Assembly: GCF_900609055.1 (NCBI RefSeq)
Contig: NZ_UXAW01000029.1
Span: forward strand, 1-64,000
Length of the DNA: 64,000 bases
From: Pseudogemmobacter humi
GTDB taxonomy: Bacteria; Pseudomonadota; Alphaproteobacteria; Rhodobacterales; Rhodobacteraceae
Reading direction: 5' to 3'
Below, in pieces: positions 53,672 through 61,361 of this stretch. A model generated the notes under the pieces. It did not search any database. It was not told the origin of the DNA and saw only the letters and a list, made by a program, of their open reading frames with translations. How positions within the stretch are numbered: position 1 is the first letter of the stretch; every line of letters starts with the position of its first letter. The translations under genes were made by a program, and so were the position numbers.

Positions 53672-54685
53672 ATGAGCGCGCAAACTGATCGCTTCACGAT
53701 CCTCTCCTTGAGTGGCGGCGGCTACCTCGGCCTTTACACGGCGTCGGTCCTCGCAGCACTCGAAGAGAGCTACGGTGCCCCTATCGCCCGCCATTTTGAC
53801 CTGATCGCTGGCACATCGGTCGGCGGAATTATCGCCTTAGGTCTGGCGAATGAAGTACCCGCCCAAAACATCAAAAAAGCGTTCGAGGACGACGGCACGA
53901 CGATCTTTTCCGACCGTCCGGCGCCGCAAGGTATTGCCGGCTCGCTTGTTGACCTGTGCCGCTATTGGTGGAAGCCGAAATACCGACCCGATGCCCTGAG
54001 GAACACCATCGTCCGTATCGTGGGCGCCGATACGCTCATTGGTCATTTGAAACATCCGGTCATTGTCCCGGCCGTCAACCTGACTAAGGGCGGGCCGCAG
54101 ATGTTCAAGACCCCGCATCACGAGGATTTCCGCAGGGATCTGCACCTGAAGGCCGTCGATGTCGCCTTGGCGACCGCTGCGGCACCCACCTACTTTCCTA
54201 TCGCCGAAGTCGGGGACGCGCTGTTCACCGACGGCGGGCTCTACGCGAACTCCCCCGACTTGCTCGCCGTACATGAGGCCGAGCATTTCTTTAAGAGACC
54301 GGCTGGCCAAGTTCGGCTGCTGAGTATCGGCACGACTACCGCGCAGTTTTCTTTTGCCCATGCGCACGGCCGAGAGCTTGGCGCCTTCGGGTGGATGCGC
54401 GAGCAGCGGCTTGTCAGCGTCATCATCGCTGCGCAGCAACATTCCGTCGACTTTATGATGAGACACCGTTTGGGCGAGCGTTACCTGCGGCTTGACGCGG
54501 TGCAGTCGAAAGAACAGGAGCGCCATCTGGCGCTCGACGTGGCAACGCCTGATGCCCAGAAAACCATCAAGGGTCTGGCGCAAGCCACTGTCCAGACCGC
54601 GCTTAACGCACCCCTCCTGAAGGAAATAATGTCAGGGCAAGCCCCAGCACCTGCTTTCTACAATCTCGATACATTGAAGGGATGA
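53672..54685 (+). CDS. capV: Patatin-like phospholipase, CBASS effector (CapV type)
   Basis: A 337-residue patatin phospholipase. The oxyanion loop SGGGYLGLY is at 14-22, the nucleophile Ser49 is in GTSVGG (47-52), and the catalytic Asp187 is in DGG (187-189). In type I CBASS such enzymes are switched on by a cyclic dinucleotide and degrade the inner membrane, killing the infected cell. The gene stops 4 bases before the nucleotidyltransferase gene, whose product should make its activator. A GGGGAG ribosome site precedes the ATG. Confidence 0.9.
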   Translation: MSAQTDRFTILSLSGGGYLGLYTASVLAALEESYGAPIARHFDLIAGTSVGGIIALGLANEVPAQNIKKAFEDDGTTIFSDRPAPQGIAGSLVDLCRYWWKPKYRPDALRNTIVRIVGADTLIGHLKHPVIVPAVNLTKGGPQMFKTPHHEDFRRDLHLKAVDVALATAAAPTYFPIAEVGDALFTDGGLYANSPDLLAVHEAEHFFKRPAGQVRLLSIGTTTAQFSFAHAHGRELGAFGWMREQRLVSVIIAAQQHSVDFMMRHRLGERYLRLDAVQSKEQERHLALDVATPDAQKTIKGLAQATVQTALNAPLLKEIMSGQAPAPAFYNLDTLKG

Positions 54686-54689
54686 TTTT

Positions 54690-56078
54690 ATGGGTTCCGC
54701 ATCATCACTTTTTTACAGCTCGAACGACAAGGAGAAGCAGACGCTGCATCGGCGGATTACGCCATCTAGCGAGCAGTTCGAGGAACAGCAGGAACGCTGG
54801 AACGCCCTAGCCGATCACCTAACGACCGACCTGCGCGAAAGGAGCGGCTATTCGATCCGCACCTGGCTTCAGGGTTCATATAAGTTCGGAACGCAGACGC
54901 GCCCTGTCCGACTTGGCGAAGAGTTCGATATCGACCTCGGCATCTATTATGTGTGGAAGGGTTCGCGCGACGACGGAGACCACGATCCCCAAACGCTGAA
55001 GGGTTTCGTCAGGGACAGTCTTGTCGCCTATGCCGCGGACAATCCGGACGACGTTCTGGAGGTCGCCCCGTCCAAGCCCCGGTGCGAGCGCATCCGGTTC
55101 AAGGGCGACTTCCATATCGACGTGCCTGCATATCATCTTGAACCTGATTTGGACGCGCGGTCGCTTGCGACCCGTGATGGCTGGGAGGACAGCGATCCGA
55201 AGGCCATCTATATCTGGTTCCGCGACTCGTTCGATGACATCGAGCGCGCCAAAGTGCGACGCCAGATCAGATATCTGAAGGCATGGGTCGCCCTCAAATT
55301 CGCTGAAACCGACCGGCCTTCGTCAATCCTTCTAACCGTCCTGATTGCGGAAGCGGCGCGGGACTTGGGCCAACTTCTGGCCGATGATGAAGCTATGCGC
55401 GATCTCGTCGAACATATCACCGAGCGCCTTGAGGACGATTGGCAAGTACCTAATCCCGTTGATCCTGATGAAAACCTGGTCCGGATGTCCTCGCAGCAGA
55501 TGCAAGTCTTCACCCGTGCGCTATCTGACCTGCTGGACGTTGCCAGCCGCGCCTGCGAGGCGGAAACCGACTTCGCCGCGGCCGACATCTGGCAGGAGGC
55601 GTTCGAGCATCTGTTTCCTATGCCGGAGGGGCAGCAGGCGCTGGTCGAAATGGCAAGGTGGCTGCCGGTAAGGTCGGTGATGCCCGAGATCAGGGTTACG
55701 GCGGTTTCTCGCAACAACCCGCAGGGCGGGCGGTTCACTGACATGAACCGGATCGGACCGATACCGAAGGACTGTGACATCTATTTCGAGGTCGTGAACC
55801 CGGGACAGCTTCCAGCGAACAGCTCCGTCGCATGGATGGTGCGCAATGAGGGCGGCGAGGCCGAGAACACGAACGATCTTGGCCATTTTGCCGGGCTCGG
55901 CCTCACGGCCAATGAACGCTCGGCCTACCGCGGCACCCACTACATGGACTGCGTCGTGAAGATCGGTAGCCAGACCGTCGCCATGCGACGCGTGCCTGTC
56001 ACTATCACGGGCATCGCCATGCCCCGCCGCAACCCAGCCGCCAGGCCCGACTACGTCCGCCTTCGCGGCAGAAAGTAG
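54690..56078 (+). CDS. CD-NTase (cGAS/DncV-like) of CBASS with AGS-C domain
   Basis: A 462-residue nucleotidyltransferase. The active site has GS (62-63, QGSYKFGTQT), Asp80 and Asp82 (EEFDIDLGIYY), and Asp144 (FHIDVPAYH). Residues 330-450 match the pattern of the AGS-C sensor domain associated with such enzymes (PEIRVTAVSRNNPQGGRF, FEVVNPGQ, RGTHYMDCVV). It should make a cyclic oligonucleotide on phage infection, the signal for the phospholipase encoded just upstream. No Cap2/Cap3 ubiquitin-like genes or HORMA/TRIP13 genes follow, so this is a minimal type I CBASS. The exact clade is not assigned here. Confidence 0.88.
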   Translation: MGSASSLFYSSNDKEKQTLHRRITPSSEQFEEQQERWNALADHLTTDLRERSGYSIRTWLQGSYKFGTQTRPVRLGEEFDIDLGIYYVWKGSRDDGDHDPQTLKGFVRDSLVAYAADNPDDVLEVAPSKPRCERIRFKGDFHIDVPAYHLEPDLDARSLATRDGWEDSDPKAIYIWFRDSFDDIERAKVRRQIRYLKAWVALKFAETDRPSSILLTVLIAEAARDLGQLLADDEAMRDLVEHITERLEDDWQVPNPVDPDENLVRMSSQQMQVFTRALSDLLDVASRACEAETDFAAADIWQEAFEHLFPMPEGQQALVEMARWLPVRSVMPEIRVTAVSRNNPQGGRFTDMNRIGPIPKDCDIYFEVVNPGQLPANSSVAWMVRNEGGEAENTNDLGHFAGLGLTANERSAYRGTHYMDCVVKIGSQTVAMRRVPVTITGIAMPRRNPAARPDYVRLRGRK

Positions 56079-56220
56079 CAAGAATCCGATCGGCTATACC
56101 GATAGCGCCATCCTGGCTGGGTGTGCGGTAACCATACAAGGTGGACCAATCAAATAAAAACGTCTATCTCACTGAAAATAAAGATATAAGAGATCAATTG
56201 GTGCGGCAATCGGCGGTGTT

Positions 56221-56244
56221 TGGCGGACCAGGTGGGATTCGAAC
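56221..56244 (-). other. tRNA-Ser-like 3' end, possible attachment site
   Basis: Read on the minus strand these 24 bases are GTTCGAATCCCACC followed by TGGTCCGCCA, i.e. the T-loop, acceptor stem and CCA of a serine-type tRNA. Beyond them the sequence does not fold as a tRNA. Islands that integrate at a tRNA leave such a copy of its 3' end at the far side. Confidence 0.5.
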
Positions 56245-56358
56245 GTATACGTCGAAGTAATAGGCTGGCGCTCGGACCAACGATAAGCAATGTCGGCTTT
56301 CGGGAAGTCGCAACTGTCACTCGAACGTCGAAAATGGGGTGTGAAGCCGTCGGTCAAA

Positions 56359-56409
56359 ACTTGCAGTGGACGCCGGCAAAGATGGTTGCGGGAGCGCGCA
56401 ACCATCTTT
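56359..56409. repeat. att-like unit with 12-bp perfect hairpin
   Basis: ACTTGC-N12-CAAAGATGGTTGC (56359-56389) has the same half-sites and spacing as the pair at 42195-42276. Here the right half is mirrored: AAAGATGGTTGC (56378) pairs perfectly with GCAACCATCTTT (56398-56409) over an 8-base loop GGGAGCGC, in a form like the palindromes at 13877 and 30886. Confidence 0.65.
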
Positions 56410-56658
56410 ATCGGCGCTCCCCCGCACCAAACGTAATCCTCCTAATAAAACAACTTGAACCAGATGGTTCTGCACTTTTCAGAGCTGCGGCTTAGCGTCC
56501 GTTAGACGAACTTACGTGTTGTCTTCCGTATTCGCCGCGTTGGGGGCAGAGATAGGCCAGCCTCCCTCTTGCCCACCTAGTTCCCGGTGTCGCGGCAATC
56601 AATGCATGCAGAAAATGATGCCCAGTGATTGACGCATCGCATGGGGCTGCCTAAATAT

Positions 56659-56678
56659 GTTTGTGACTACTCACTAAC
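56659..56678. promoter_or_regulatory. TetR-type operator
   Basis: GTTTGTGACTACTCACTAAC is an imperfect palindrome (7 of 9 pairs, 2-base centre) just upstream of the TetR gene, resembling operators of autoregulated TetR efflux repressors. A further small inverted repeat, ACGGGG-TG-CCCCGT, lies at 56681-56694 over the start codon. Confidence 0.5.
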
Positions 56679-56692
56679 TAACGGGGTGCCCC

Positions 56693-57289
56693 GTGCGAAA
56701 GTCAGCGGAGCTTCGCAAGGCCGAGATCGTGGCCACCGTGCTCGACCTGGCCGACCGGATCGGACCGGACCGGGTGACGACGGGGGCGGTCGCGTCGCAG
56801 ATCGGCGTCACGCAGGCCGCGCTGTTCCGGCACTTCCCGACCAAGGCGGCACTCTGGCAGGCCGTTGCCGAGCATGTGGCCGAGGGGCTGGCAACGGCGT
56901 GGGAGGATGCATTGCGCCTCGGAGACACGCCGGTCGTCAGGTTGCGTGCACTGATTTCCGCACAATTCGCGCAGATCGACGCGACCCCCGCGCTGCCGAT
57001 GCTGCTGTTTTCGCGTGAGTTGAATGTCACCAATGCGGAGCTGCGCGCCACCTTTCACGGCAGGCTCACGACCTTCCACGGCCTTCTGGCGATGGAGGTC
57101 AGAGCCGGCCAGAAAACCGGCGCGTTGCGCGGCGACATCGCCGCAAACGATGCGGCGGCGCTGCTGACGTCGCTCGTGCAGGGCGTGGCGATCCGCTGGG
57201 CGCTCGGCGCCCGCGATTTCGACTTGCGAGCCGAGGGGCTGCGCCTGTTCGACGCACAGTGCCGGCTTTTGGCTGCGGAAGGAGAATAG
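56693..57289 (+). CDS. TetR/AcrR-family repressor
   Basis: A 198-residue TetR regulator. The HTH occupies residues 8-55: AEIVATVLDLADRIGPDRVT, then GVTQAALFRHFPTKAALWQAV. The remaining helices form the ligand domain. The start codon is GTG; no better ATG is present. It leads an operon with a membrane-fusion protein, an FtsX-type permease and an ABC ATPase, and probably represses it until the exported compound binds. A palindrome 14-34 bases upstream is the likely operator. Confidence 0.88.
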   Translation: MRKSAELRKAEIVATVLDLADRIGPDRVTTGAVASQIGVTQAALFRHFPTKAALWQAVAEHVAEGLATAWEDALRLGDTPVVRLRALISAQFAQIDATPALPMLLFSRELNVTNAELRATFHGRLTTFHGLLAMEVRAGQKTGALRGDIAANDAAALLTSLVQGVAIRWALGARDFDLRAEGLRLFDAQCRLLAAEGE

Positions 57290-57292
57290 ACG

Positions 57293-58438
57293 ATGCGGCG
57301 CATCTGGCTGTCGGGTCTTCTTCTGGCGGCGGCTGTCGCTGCCGGCTTTCTGATCTTCACCGAACGTCCGCTGACGGTGGTGGTCGTTCAGCCCGAACAT
57401 GATGTCGACCTTCGCATCTACGGGCTCGGCACCGTCGAGGCGCGGATACTCAGCCGTGTCGGCTTCGAGGTGGGCGCTGCCTTGGCCTCGCTGGCCGCCG
57501 ATGCCGGGGACAGCGTGGCCAAGGGGCAGGAACTGGCCGTCCTTCACTCTGCCGAGCAGGAAGCGCGCGTTGCCCGCGCGGGCGCAGCGGTGACGGCCAA
57601 TGAGGCCAATCTTGCCAAGGCCACCGCAGCGGTGGTGCGCGCCCATGCCGTTCTGGCCGAGCGCGAAGCGGCGAACCGCCGCCAGCAAGGGTTGGTACAG
57701 CGTGATATTGCGTCGGTCCAACGCGCCGAGGAAGCGCAACGCGACGAGGATGTGGCCCGCGCCGATCTGGCCGTGGCCGAGGCTGATGTGGCAGTGATCC
57801 GGGCGCAGGGCCTCGACGCGGCGGCGGCCCTGCGGCAGGAGGAAGCCCTTCTCGCCCACCACCGCCTGCTTGCCCCCTATGACGCGCTGGTCGTCGCCCG
57901 CCATGCCGAGCCGGGCACGGTGGTGAAGGCGGGCGATGCGATCTTCACCCTGATCGACCCGGCCACCATCTGGATCCAGGCCTATGTCGACGAGGAACGG
58001 GCCGGGCAGCTCGTCGCGGGCCAGCCGGCCACGATCCGGCTGCGGTCGCAGCCCTCGGCCGAATTCCACGGCGCCATCGCCCGCATCGGCCTCGAAAGCG
58101 ACCGGGTGAACGAGGAACGCCGCGTCTGGGTGACCTGCGCCGACTGTCCGGCCGAGATGTTCCTCGGCGAACAGGCCGAGGTGCGCATCACCACCGGCAC
58201 CCGCGCCAGTGCGCTGATGGTGCCGGAGGTGGCGATCACCGGCTTCGACGGGCATCGCGGCACGGTCTGGACCGTGCGGGACGGACGCCTCGCGCGGGTG
58301 GAACTGACGTTCGGCGCCCGCGACGACCGCGGCCGGGTCGAGGTCACGGGCGGCCTGCCGGACGGCGCCGCCATCGTCGCCCGCCCGCCGGCGGGCGCGG
58401 CCGAGGGCCGCCGCGCGCGCATCGGCGGGGCGACATGA
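57293..58438 (+). CDS. HlyD/RND-type membrane-fusion (adaptor) protein
   Basis: A 381-residue periplasmic adaptor. A single N-terminal membrane anchor (residues 5-23) is followed by a split lipoyl-like domain (VGAALASLAADAGDSVAKGQ, later HAEPGTVVKAGDAIFTLID), an Ala/Glu/Arg-rich helical hairpin (about 85-190) and beta-barrel parts. Such proteins link an inner-membrane ABC or RND pump to the cell envelope. The gene starts 3 bases after the TetR stop and overlaps the permease gene by ATGA. Confidence 0.87.
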   Translation: MRRIWLSGLLLAAAVAAGFLIFTERPLTVVVVQPEHDVDLRIYGLGTVEARILSRVGFEVGAALASLAADAGDSVAKGQELAVLHSAEQEARVARAGAAVTANEANLAKATAAVVRAHAVLAEREAANRRQQGLVQRDIASVQRAEEAQRDEDVARADLAVAEADVAVIRAQGLDAAAALRQEEALLAHHRLLAPYDALVVARHAEPGTVVKAGDAIFTLIDPATIWIQAYVDEERAGQLVAGQPATIRLRSQPSAEFHGAIARIGLESDRVNEERRVWVTCADCPAEMFLGEQAEVRITTGTRASALMVPEVAITGFDGHRGTVWTVRDGRLARVELTFGARDDRGRVEVTGGLPDGAAIVARPPAGAAEGRRARIGGAT

Positions 58439-59568
58439 ACCTTGCGCTCAAGGACATCCGCCACGGGCTGTTCCGCTTCGTCCTCACCTGTTTCGGGCTG
58501 GGGCTGCTGATGACGGTCGTGCTGGCGATGATCGGCATCTACAACGGCCTCGTCTCGGACGCGCTGGCGGTGGTAAAGGCACCGGCCGCAGATGTCTGGG
58601 TGGTGGAGGCCGGCACCAAGGGACCGTTCGCGGAAGCCTCCAGCATCCCCGTCGACACGCGCGACGCGGTGGCGCGAATGCCCGGCGTGGCCGAGGCCGG
58701 TGCGGTCAACTACCAGAACGTCGAAGCGCCTCATGCCGGGCGCACACTGCGACTCTATGTCGTCGGCTACGATCCGGGCCGCCCGGGCGGGCCGCAGGCG
58801 ATCGCCGAGGGGCGCGGCATCGGCGCGGGCCATTTCGAACTGGTGGCCGACCGCAAGACCGGCCTGCTGCCCGGCGAGACGATCCGGCTCGGGCGCGACC
58901 GCTTTACCGTGGTCGGGCTGGTCGAAGGGGCTATGAACTCGGGCGGGGATCCGGCGGTCTATGTGACGCTGGCCGACGCGATGGCGCTTCAGACTGAACT
59001 CGACCCCGCCGCCCAGCGGGTGCAGGCCGCGCGCGGGGCTGTCTCTGTCAAGTCCGCATCGGTCGCCGCCATAATTGCCCGCATGTCGCCGGGCGCCGAT
59101 GTCGATCTGCTGACCGCGACCGTGCGCCAATGGAAGCACCTCGCCGCCATGACCCAGGCCGAACAGGAGGAACTGCTGCTCGCCTCGGTGGTCGACAAGG
59201 CGCGCCGCCAGATCGGGCTGTTCCTCGGCATCCTTCTCTCCGTCAGCGCCGTGGTGATCGCCCTCATCATCTACACGATGACCATGGAGAAGCTGAAGCA
59301 GATCGCCACGCTGAAGCTGATCGGCGCGCCCGACCGCACCATCATCGCGCTGATCGTGCAGCAGGCGCTGATCCTCGGCGCCTCAGGCTGGGGGATCGGC
59401 CTGATGCTGATCCTTACGGTGAAGGACTATTTTCCCCGTCGCGTGGTGCTGGAGCCGTTCAACGTCATGGTCCTTGCCGGCATCATCGCCGCCGTCTGTC
59501 TTCTATCCTCGGCGCTCGGCGTGCGGGCGGCGATGAAGGTCGACCCGGCCACAGCGCTCGGGAGCTGA
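58435..59568 (+). CDS. FtsX/MacB-like ABC transporter permease
   Basis: A 377-residue permease of the MacB/FtsX class: one N-terminal transmembrane helix (about 15-40), a large periplasmic domain (40-250), and three C-terminal helices (about 260-290, 305-335, 345-370) with the ATPMEKLKQIATLKLIGAP-like coupling segment (MEKLKQIATLKLIGAPDRTI). Such mechanotransmission proteins work with a separate ATPase and an adaptor. The neighbouring genes encode exactly those, so this is a complete tripartite export module without its outer-membrane channel. Confidence 0.85.
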   Translation: MNLALKDIRHGLFRFVLTCFGLGLLMTVVLAMIGIYNGLVSDALAVVKAPAADVWVVEAGTKGPFAEASSIPVDTRDAVARMPGVAEAGAVNYQNVEAPHAGRTLRLYVVGYDPGRPGGPQAIAEGRGIGAGHFELVADRKTGLLPGETIRLGRDRFTVVGLVEGAMNSGGDPAVYVTLADAMALQTELDPAAQRVQAARGAVSVKSASVAAIIARMSPGADVDLLTATVRQWKHLAAMTQAEQEELLLASVVDKARRQIGLFLGILLSVSAVVIALIIYTMTMEKLKQIATLKLIGAPDRTIIALIVQQALILGASGWGIGLMLILTVKDYFPRRVVLEPFNVMVLAGIIAAVCLLSSALGVRAAMKVDPATALGS

Positions 59569-59573
59569 CCGAC

Positions 59574-60266
59574 ATGGCGCTCGGCGACATCCTCATCGAG
59601 GTCTCGAACGTAGCCAAGCATTTCGGCGAGGGCGAAACCCGCGTCGATGCCCTGCGCGCGGTCGATCTGACCGTGCGGGCCGGCGAGGTGATCGCACTGC
59701 TCGGTCCGTCCGGTTCGGGCAAGACGACGCTGCTCAACATCATTGGCTGCATCCTCGCCCCATCGGCGGGACGAGTGGTGCTGGACGGCGAGCCGGTCTT
59801 CGACGGCAAATGGCTGCGGCGCGACCTGAGGCGGCTGCGTCTCGACAAGATCGGCTTCATCTTCCAGAGTCACAACCTGCTGCCCTTCCTGACGGCGCAG
59901 GAGAATGTCGCGGTCGTGCTCGATCTTGCCGGCCTGGCCGCCGAGGAAGGCCGGACGCGGGCGCGCGAACTCCTGGACTATCTCGAAGTCGGCCACCGCG
60001 CGATGGTCAAGCCGGCGCTGCTGTCGGGCGGCGAAGCGCAGCGTGTGGCGATTGCCCGCGCGCTGGCCAACCGCCCCCGCATTATCCTTGCCGACGAACC
60101 CACCGCAGCCCTCGACGGCGCCCGCGCCGGGCTGGTGATGGACCTCATGCGCAAGCTCGCGGTCGAGCAGGAAGCCTGCATCGTGACCGTCACCCATGAC
60201 GAAAAGATCTTCGACCGTTTCGACCGCCTGATCCACCTGCGCGACGGCCATCTGGTCAGCACATGA
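59574..60266 (+). CDS. ABC transporter ATPase (LolD/MacB type)
   Basis: A 230-residue ATPase. Walker A is GPSGSGKTT, the Q-loop FIFQSHNLLPF, signature LSGGEAQRVAIARA, Walker B RIILADEPTAALDG, and the H-loop TVTHDEKI. Size and motifs match the LolD/MacB/FtsE group, which powers FtsX-type permeases such as the one encoded just upstream. The ATG lies 5 bases after the permease stop. The substrate is unknown; the TetR regulator and the metal ATPase downstream are compatible with drug or metal stress. Confidence 0.88.
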   Translation: MALGDILIEVSNVAKHFGEGETRVDALRAVDLTVRAGEVIALLGPSGSGKTTLLNIIGCILAPSAGRVVLDGEPVFDGKWLRRDLRRLRLDKIGFIFQSHNLLPFLTAQENVAVVLDLAGLAAEEGRTRARELLDYLEVGHRAMVKPALLSGGEAQRVAIARALANRPRIILADEPTAALDGARAGLVMDLMRKLAVEQEACIVTVTHDEKIFDRFDRLIHLRDGHLVST

Positions 60267-60289
60267 CGGGCAGGATTCAGGAGGCAGAC

Positions 60290-60337
60290 ATGACCACAAG
60301 ACCCCGCACGCCGATCCTCGCCCTTGAAAAGGTATAA
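60290..60337 (+). CDS. 15-codon mini-ORF, probably a gene remnant
   Basis: After a perfect AGGAGG, ATG opens a 15-codon frame (MTTRPRTPILALEKV) ended by TAA, 5 bases before the cytochrome b561 start. The sequence GAGGCAGACATGAC around its start recurs exactly at the start of the small membrane-protein gene (60913-60926), and the encoded N-termini are similar (MTTRPR, MTRRPR). It is most likely the broken 5' end of a duplicated gene; a leader-peptide role is the alternative. Confidence 0.35.
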   Translation: MTTRPRTPILALEKV

Positions 60338-60342
60338 CCAAG

Positions 60343-60825
60343 ATGCAGCCGACATCCTATTCCAGAACCCAGATCGCCCTGCACTGGACGATTGCGGCCC
60401 TCGTTTTTTTCCAGATCCTCATGCATGACGGCATCGTCAAGGTATGGGACGGGCGGATGGAGGGCACGCTCCCGAACCAGCCGACAATCAATCCCCATGC
60501 CATTGCCGGCGCGCTGATCCTCGTGCTGGTCCTGTGGCGGCTGGTGCTGCGCCGTCGGCGCGGCGTCCCCGGCCTGCCGGAAGGCGAGCACCCGGCCCTG
60601 AAAGTTCTGGCCACGGGCATGCATGCGGCTCTCAACCTCCTGCTGATCCTGATGGCGCTTTCGGGAATGGCGGCGTGGATTTCCGGCGTCGAGGCGATCG
60701 GCGAAGCCCACTCCATCGCGCGGCTGGCGCTGGTTCCGCTGGTCCTCCTGCATGTCCTCGCCGCACTTTACCATCATTTCTGGCTCAAGACCGATGTGCT
60801 GCGGCGCATGCTTGGCCGGGCCTGA
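60343..60825 (+). CDS. Cytochrome b561-family protein
   Basis: A 160-residue integral membrane di-haem protein. Four hydrophobic helices carry the haem-binding His at residue 14 (IALHWTIAAL), His near 52 (NPHAIAGALI), His in ATGMHAALNL and His in LHVLAALYHHFW. Bacterial b561 proteins move electrons from quinol to periplasmic acceptors such as superoxide. It follows the export operon and precedes a small membrane protein and a metal ATPase, in one direction, so it may serve envelope redox stress. Confidence 0.85.
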   Translation: MQPTSYSRTQIALHWTIAALVFFQILMHDGIVKVWDGRMEGTLPNQPTINPHAIAGALILVLVLWRLVLRRRRGVPGLPEGEHPALKVLATGMHAALNLLLILMALSGMAAWISGVEAIGEAHSIARLALVPLVLLHVLAALYHHFWLKTDVLRRMLGRA

Positions 60826-60921
60826 GGCGGGGTCCGTTCCGCGCGCCGCAACCCGCAACCCATGGCAGGCCGGGCCACACCCGCCCGGACGCTCCCCAAA
60901 CCCCGAACTTCGGAGGCAGAC

Positions 60922-61302
60922 ATGACGAGACGACCGCGCAGCCAGACCGTTGCCGCCGCCGTCGCGGTAATCTTCGGCCTGCTGACCATCGTTTCGGGCG
61001 GCAGGGCGCTGTTCGGCGGCGTCGATATGGGCGCAGTGGTGCCATTCGTGCTGTGGTTCAACTTCTTCGCGGGCTTTGCCTATGTCCTGGCCGGGATCGG
61101 CCTGTGGCGCGGCGCGGGCTGGGCGCCGATGCTGGCGATTGCCATTGCCACGGCCACGGTGGCCGTCTTCGCTGCCTTCCTGTGGCATGTCGGTGCCGGC
61201 GGCGCATGGGAAGCACGCACCATGGGCGCGATGATCCTGCGCAGCGCCATCTGGATAGCCGTCGCGGCCTTTGCATTTCGGTGCCATAAGCCATCCGATT
61301 GA
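60922..61302 (+). CDS. Small four-helix membrane protein
   Basis: A 126-residue inner-membrane protein with four predicted helices (about 10-28, 38-60, 65-88 and 100-118). No family is recognised and no catalytic residues stand out. GGAGG lies 6 bases before the ATG chosen; a longer frame from 60862 lacks this. The gene ends 59 bases before the metal ATPase gene and is probably in its operon, where it could assist transport; this is positional inference. Confidence 0.65.
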   Translation: MTRRPRSQTVAAAVAVIFGLLTIVSGGRALFGGVDMGAVVPFVLWFNFFAGFAYVLAGIGLWRGAGWAPMLAIAIATATVAVFAAFLWHVGAGGAWEARTMGAMILRSAIWIAVAAFAFRCHKPSD

Positions 61303-61361
61303 TACTCACCCAGCCAGCGATGGCGGCTGCCAGCCGCGACCTCGCCAGCCAGGAGCCTGAC

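Larger units (their letters stand above)
56079..56692. other. Island-edge region without genes
   Basis: These 614 bases carry no supported gene. They contain a tRNA-Ser-like 3' end (56221-56244), an att-like unit with a long hairpin (56359-56409) and the TetR operator (56659-56678). Base composition changes from moderate GC on the left to very high GC on the right, as expected for the end of an inserted island. Confidence 0.6.
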
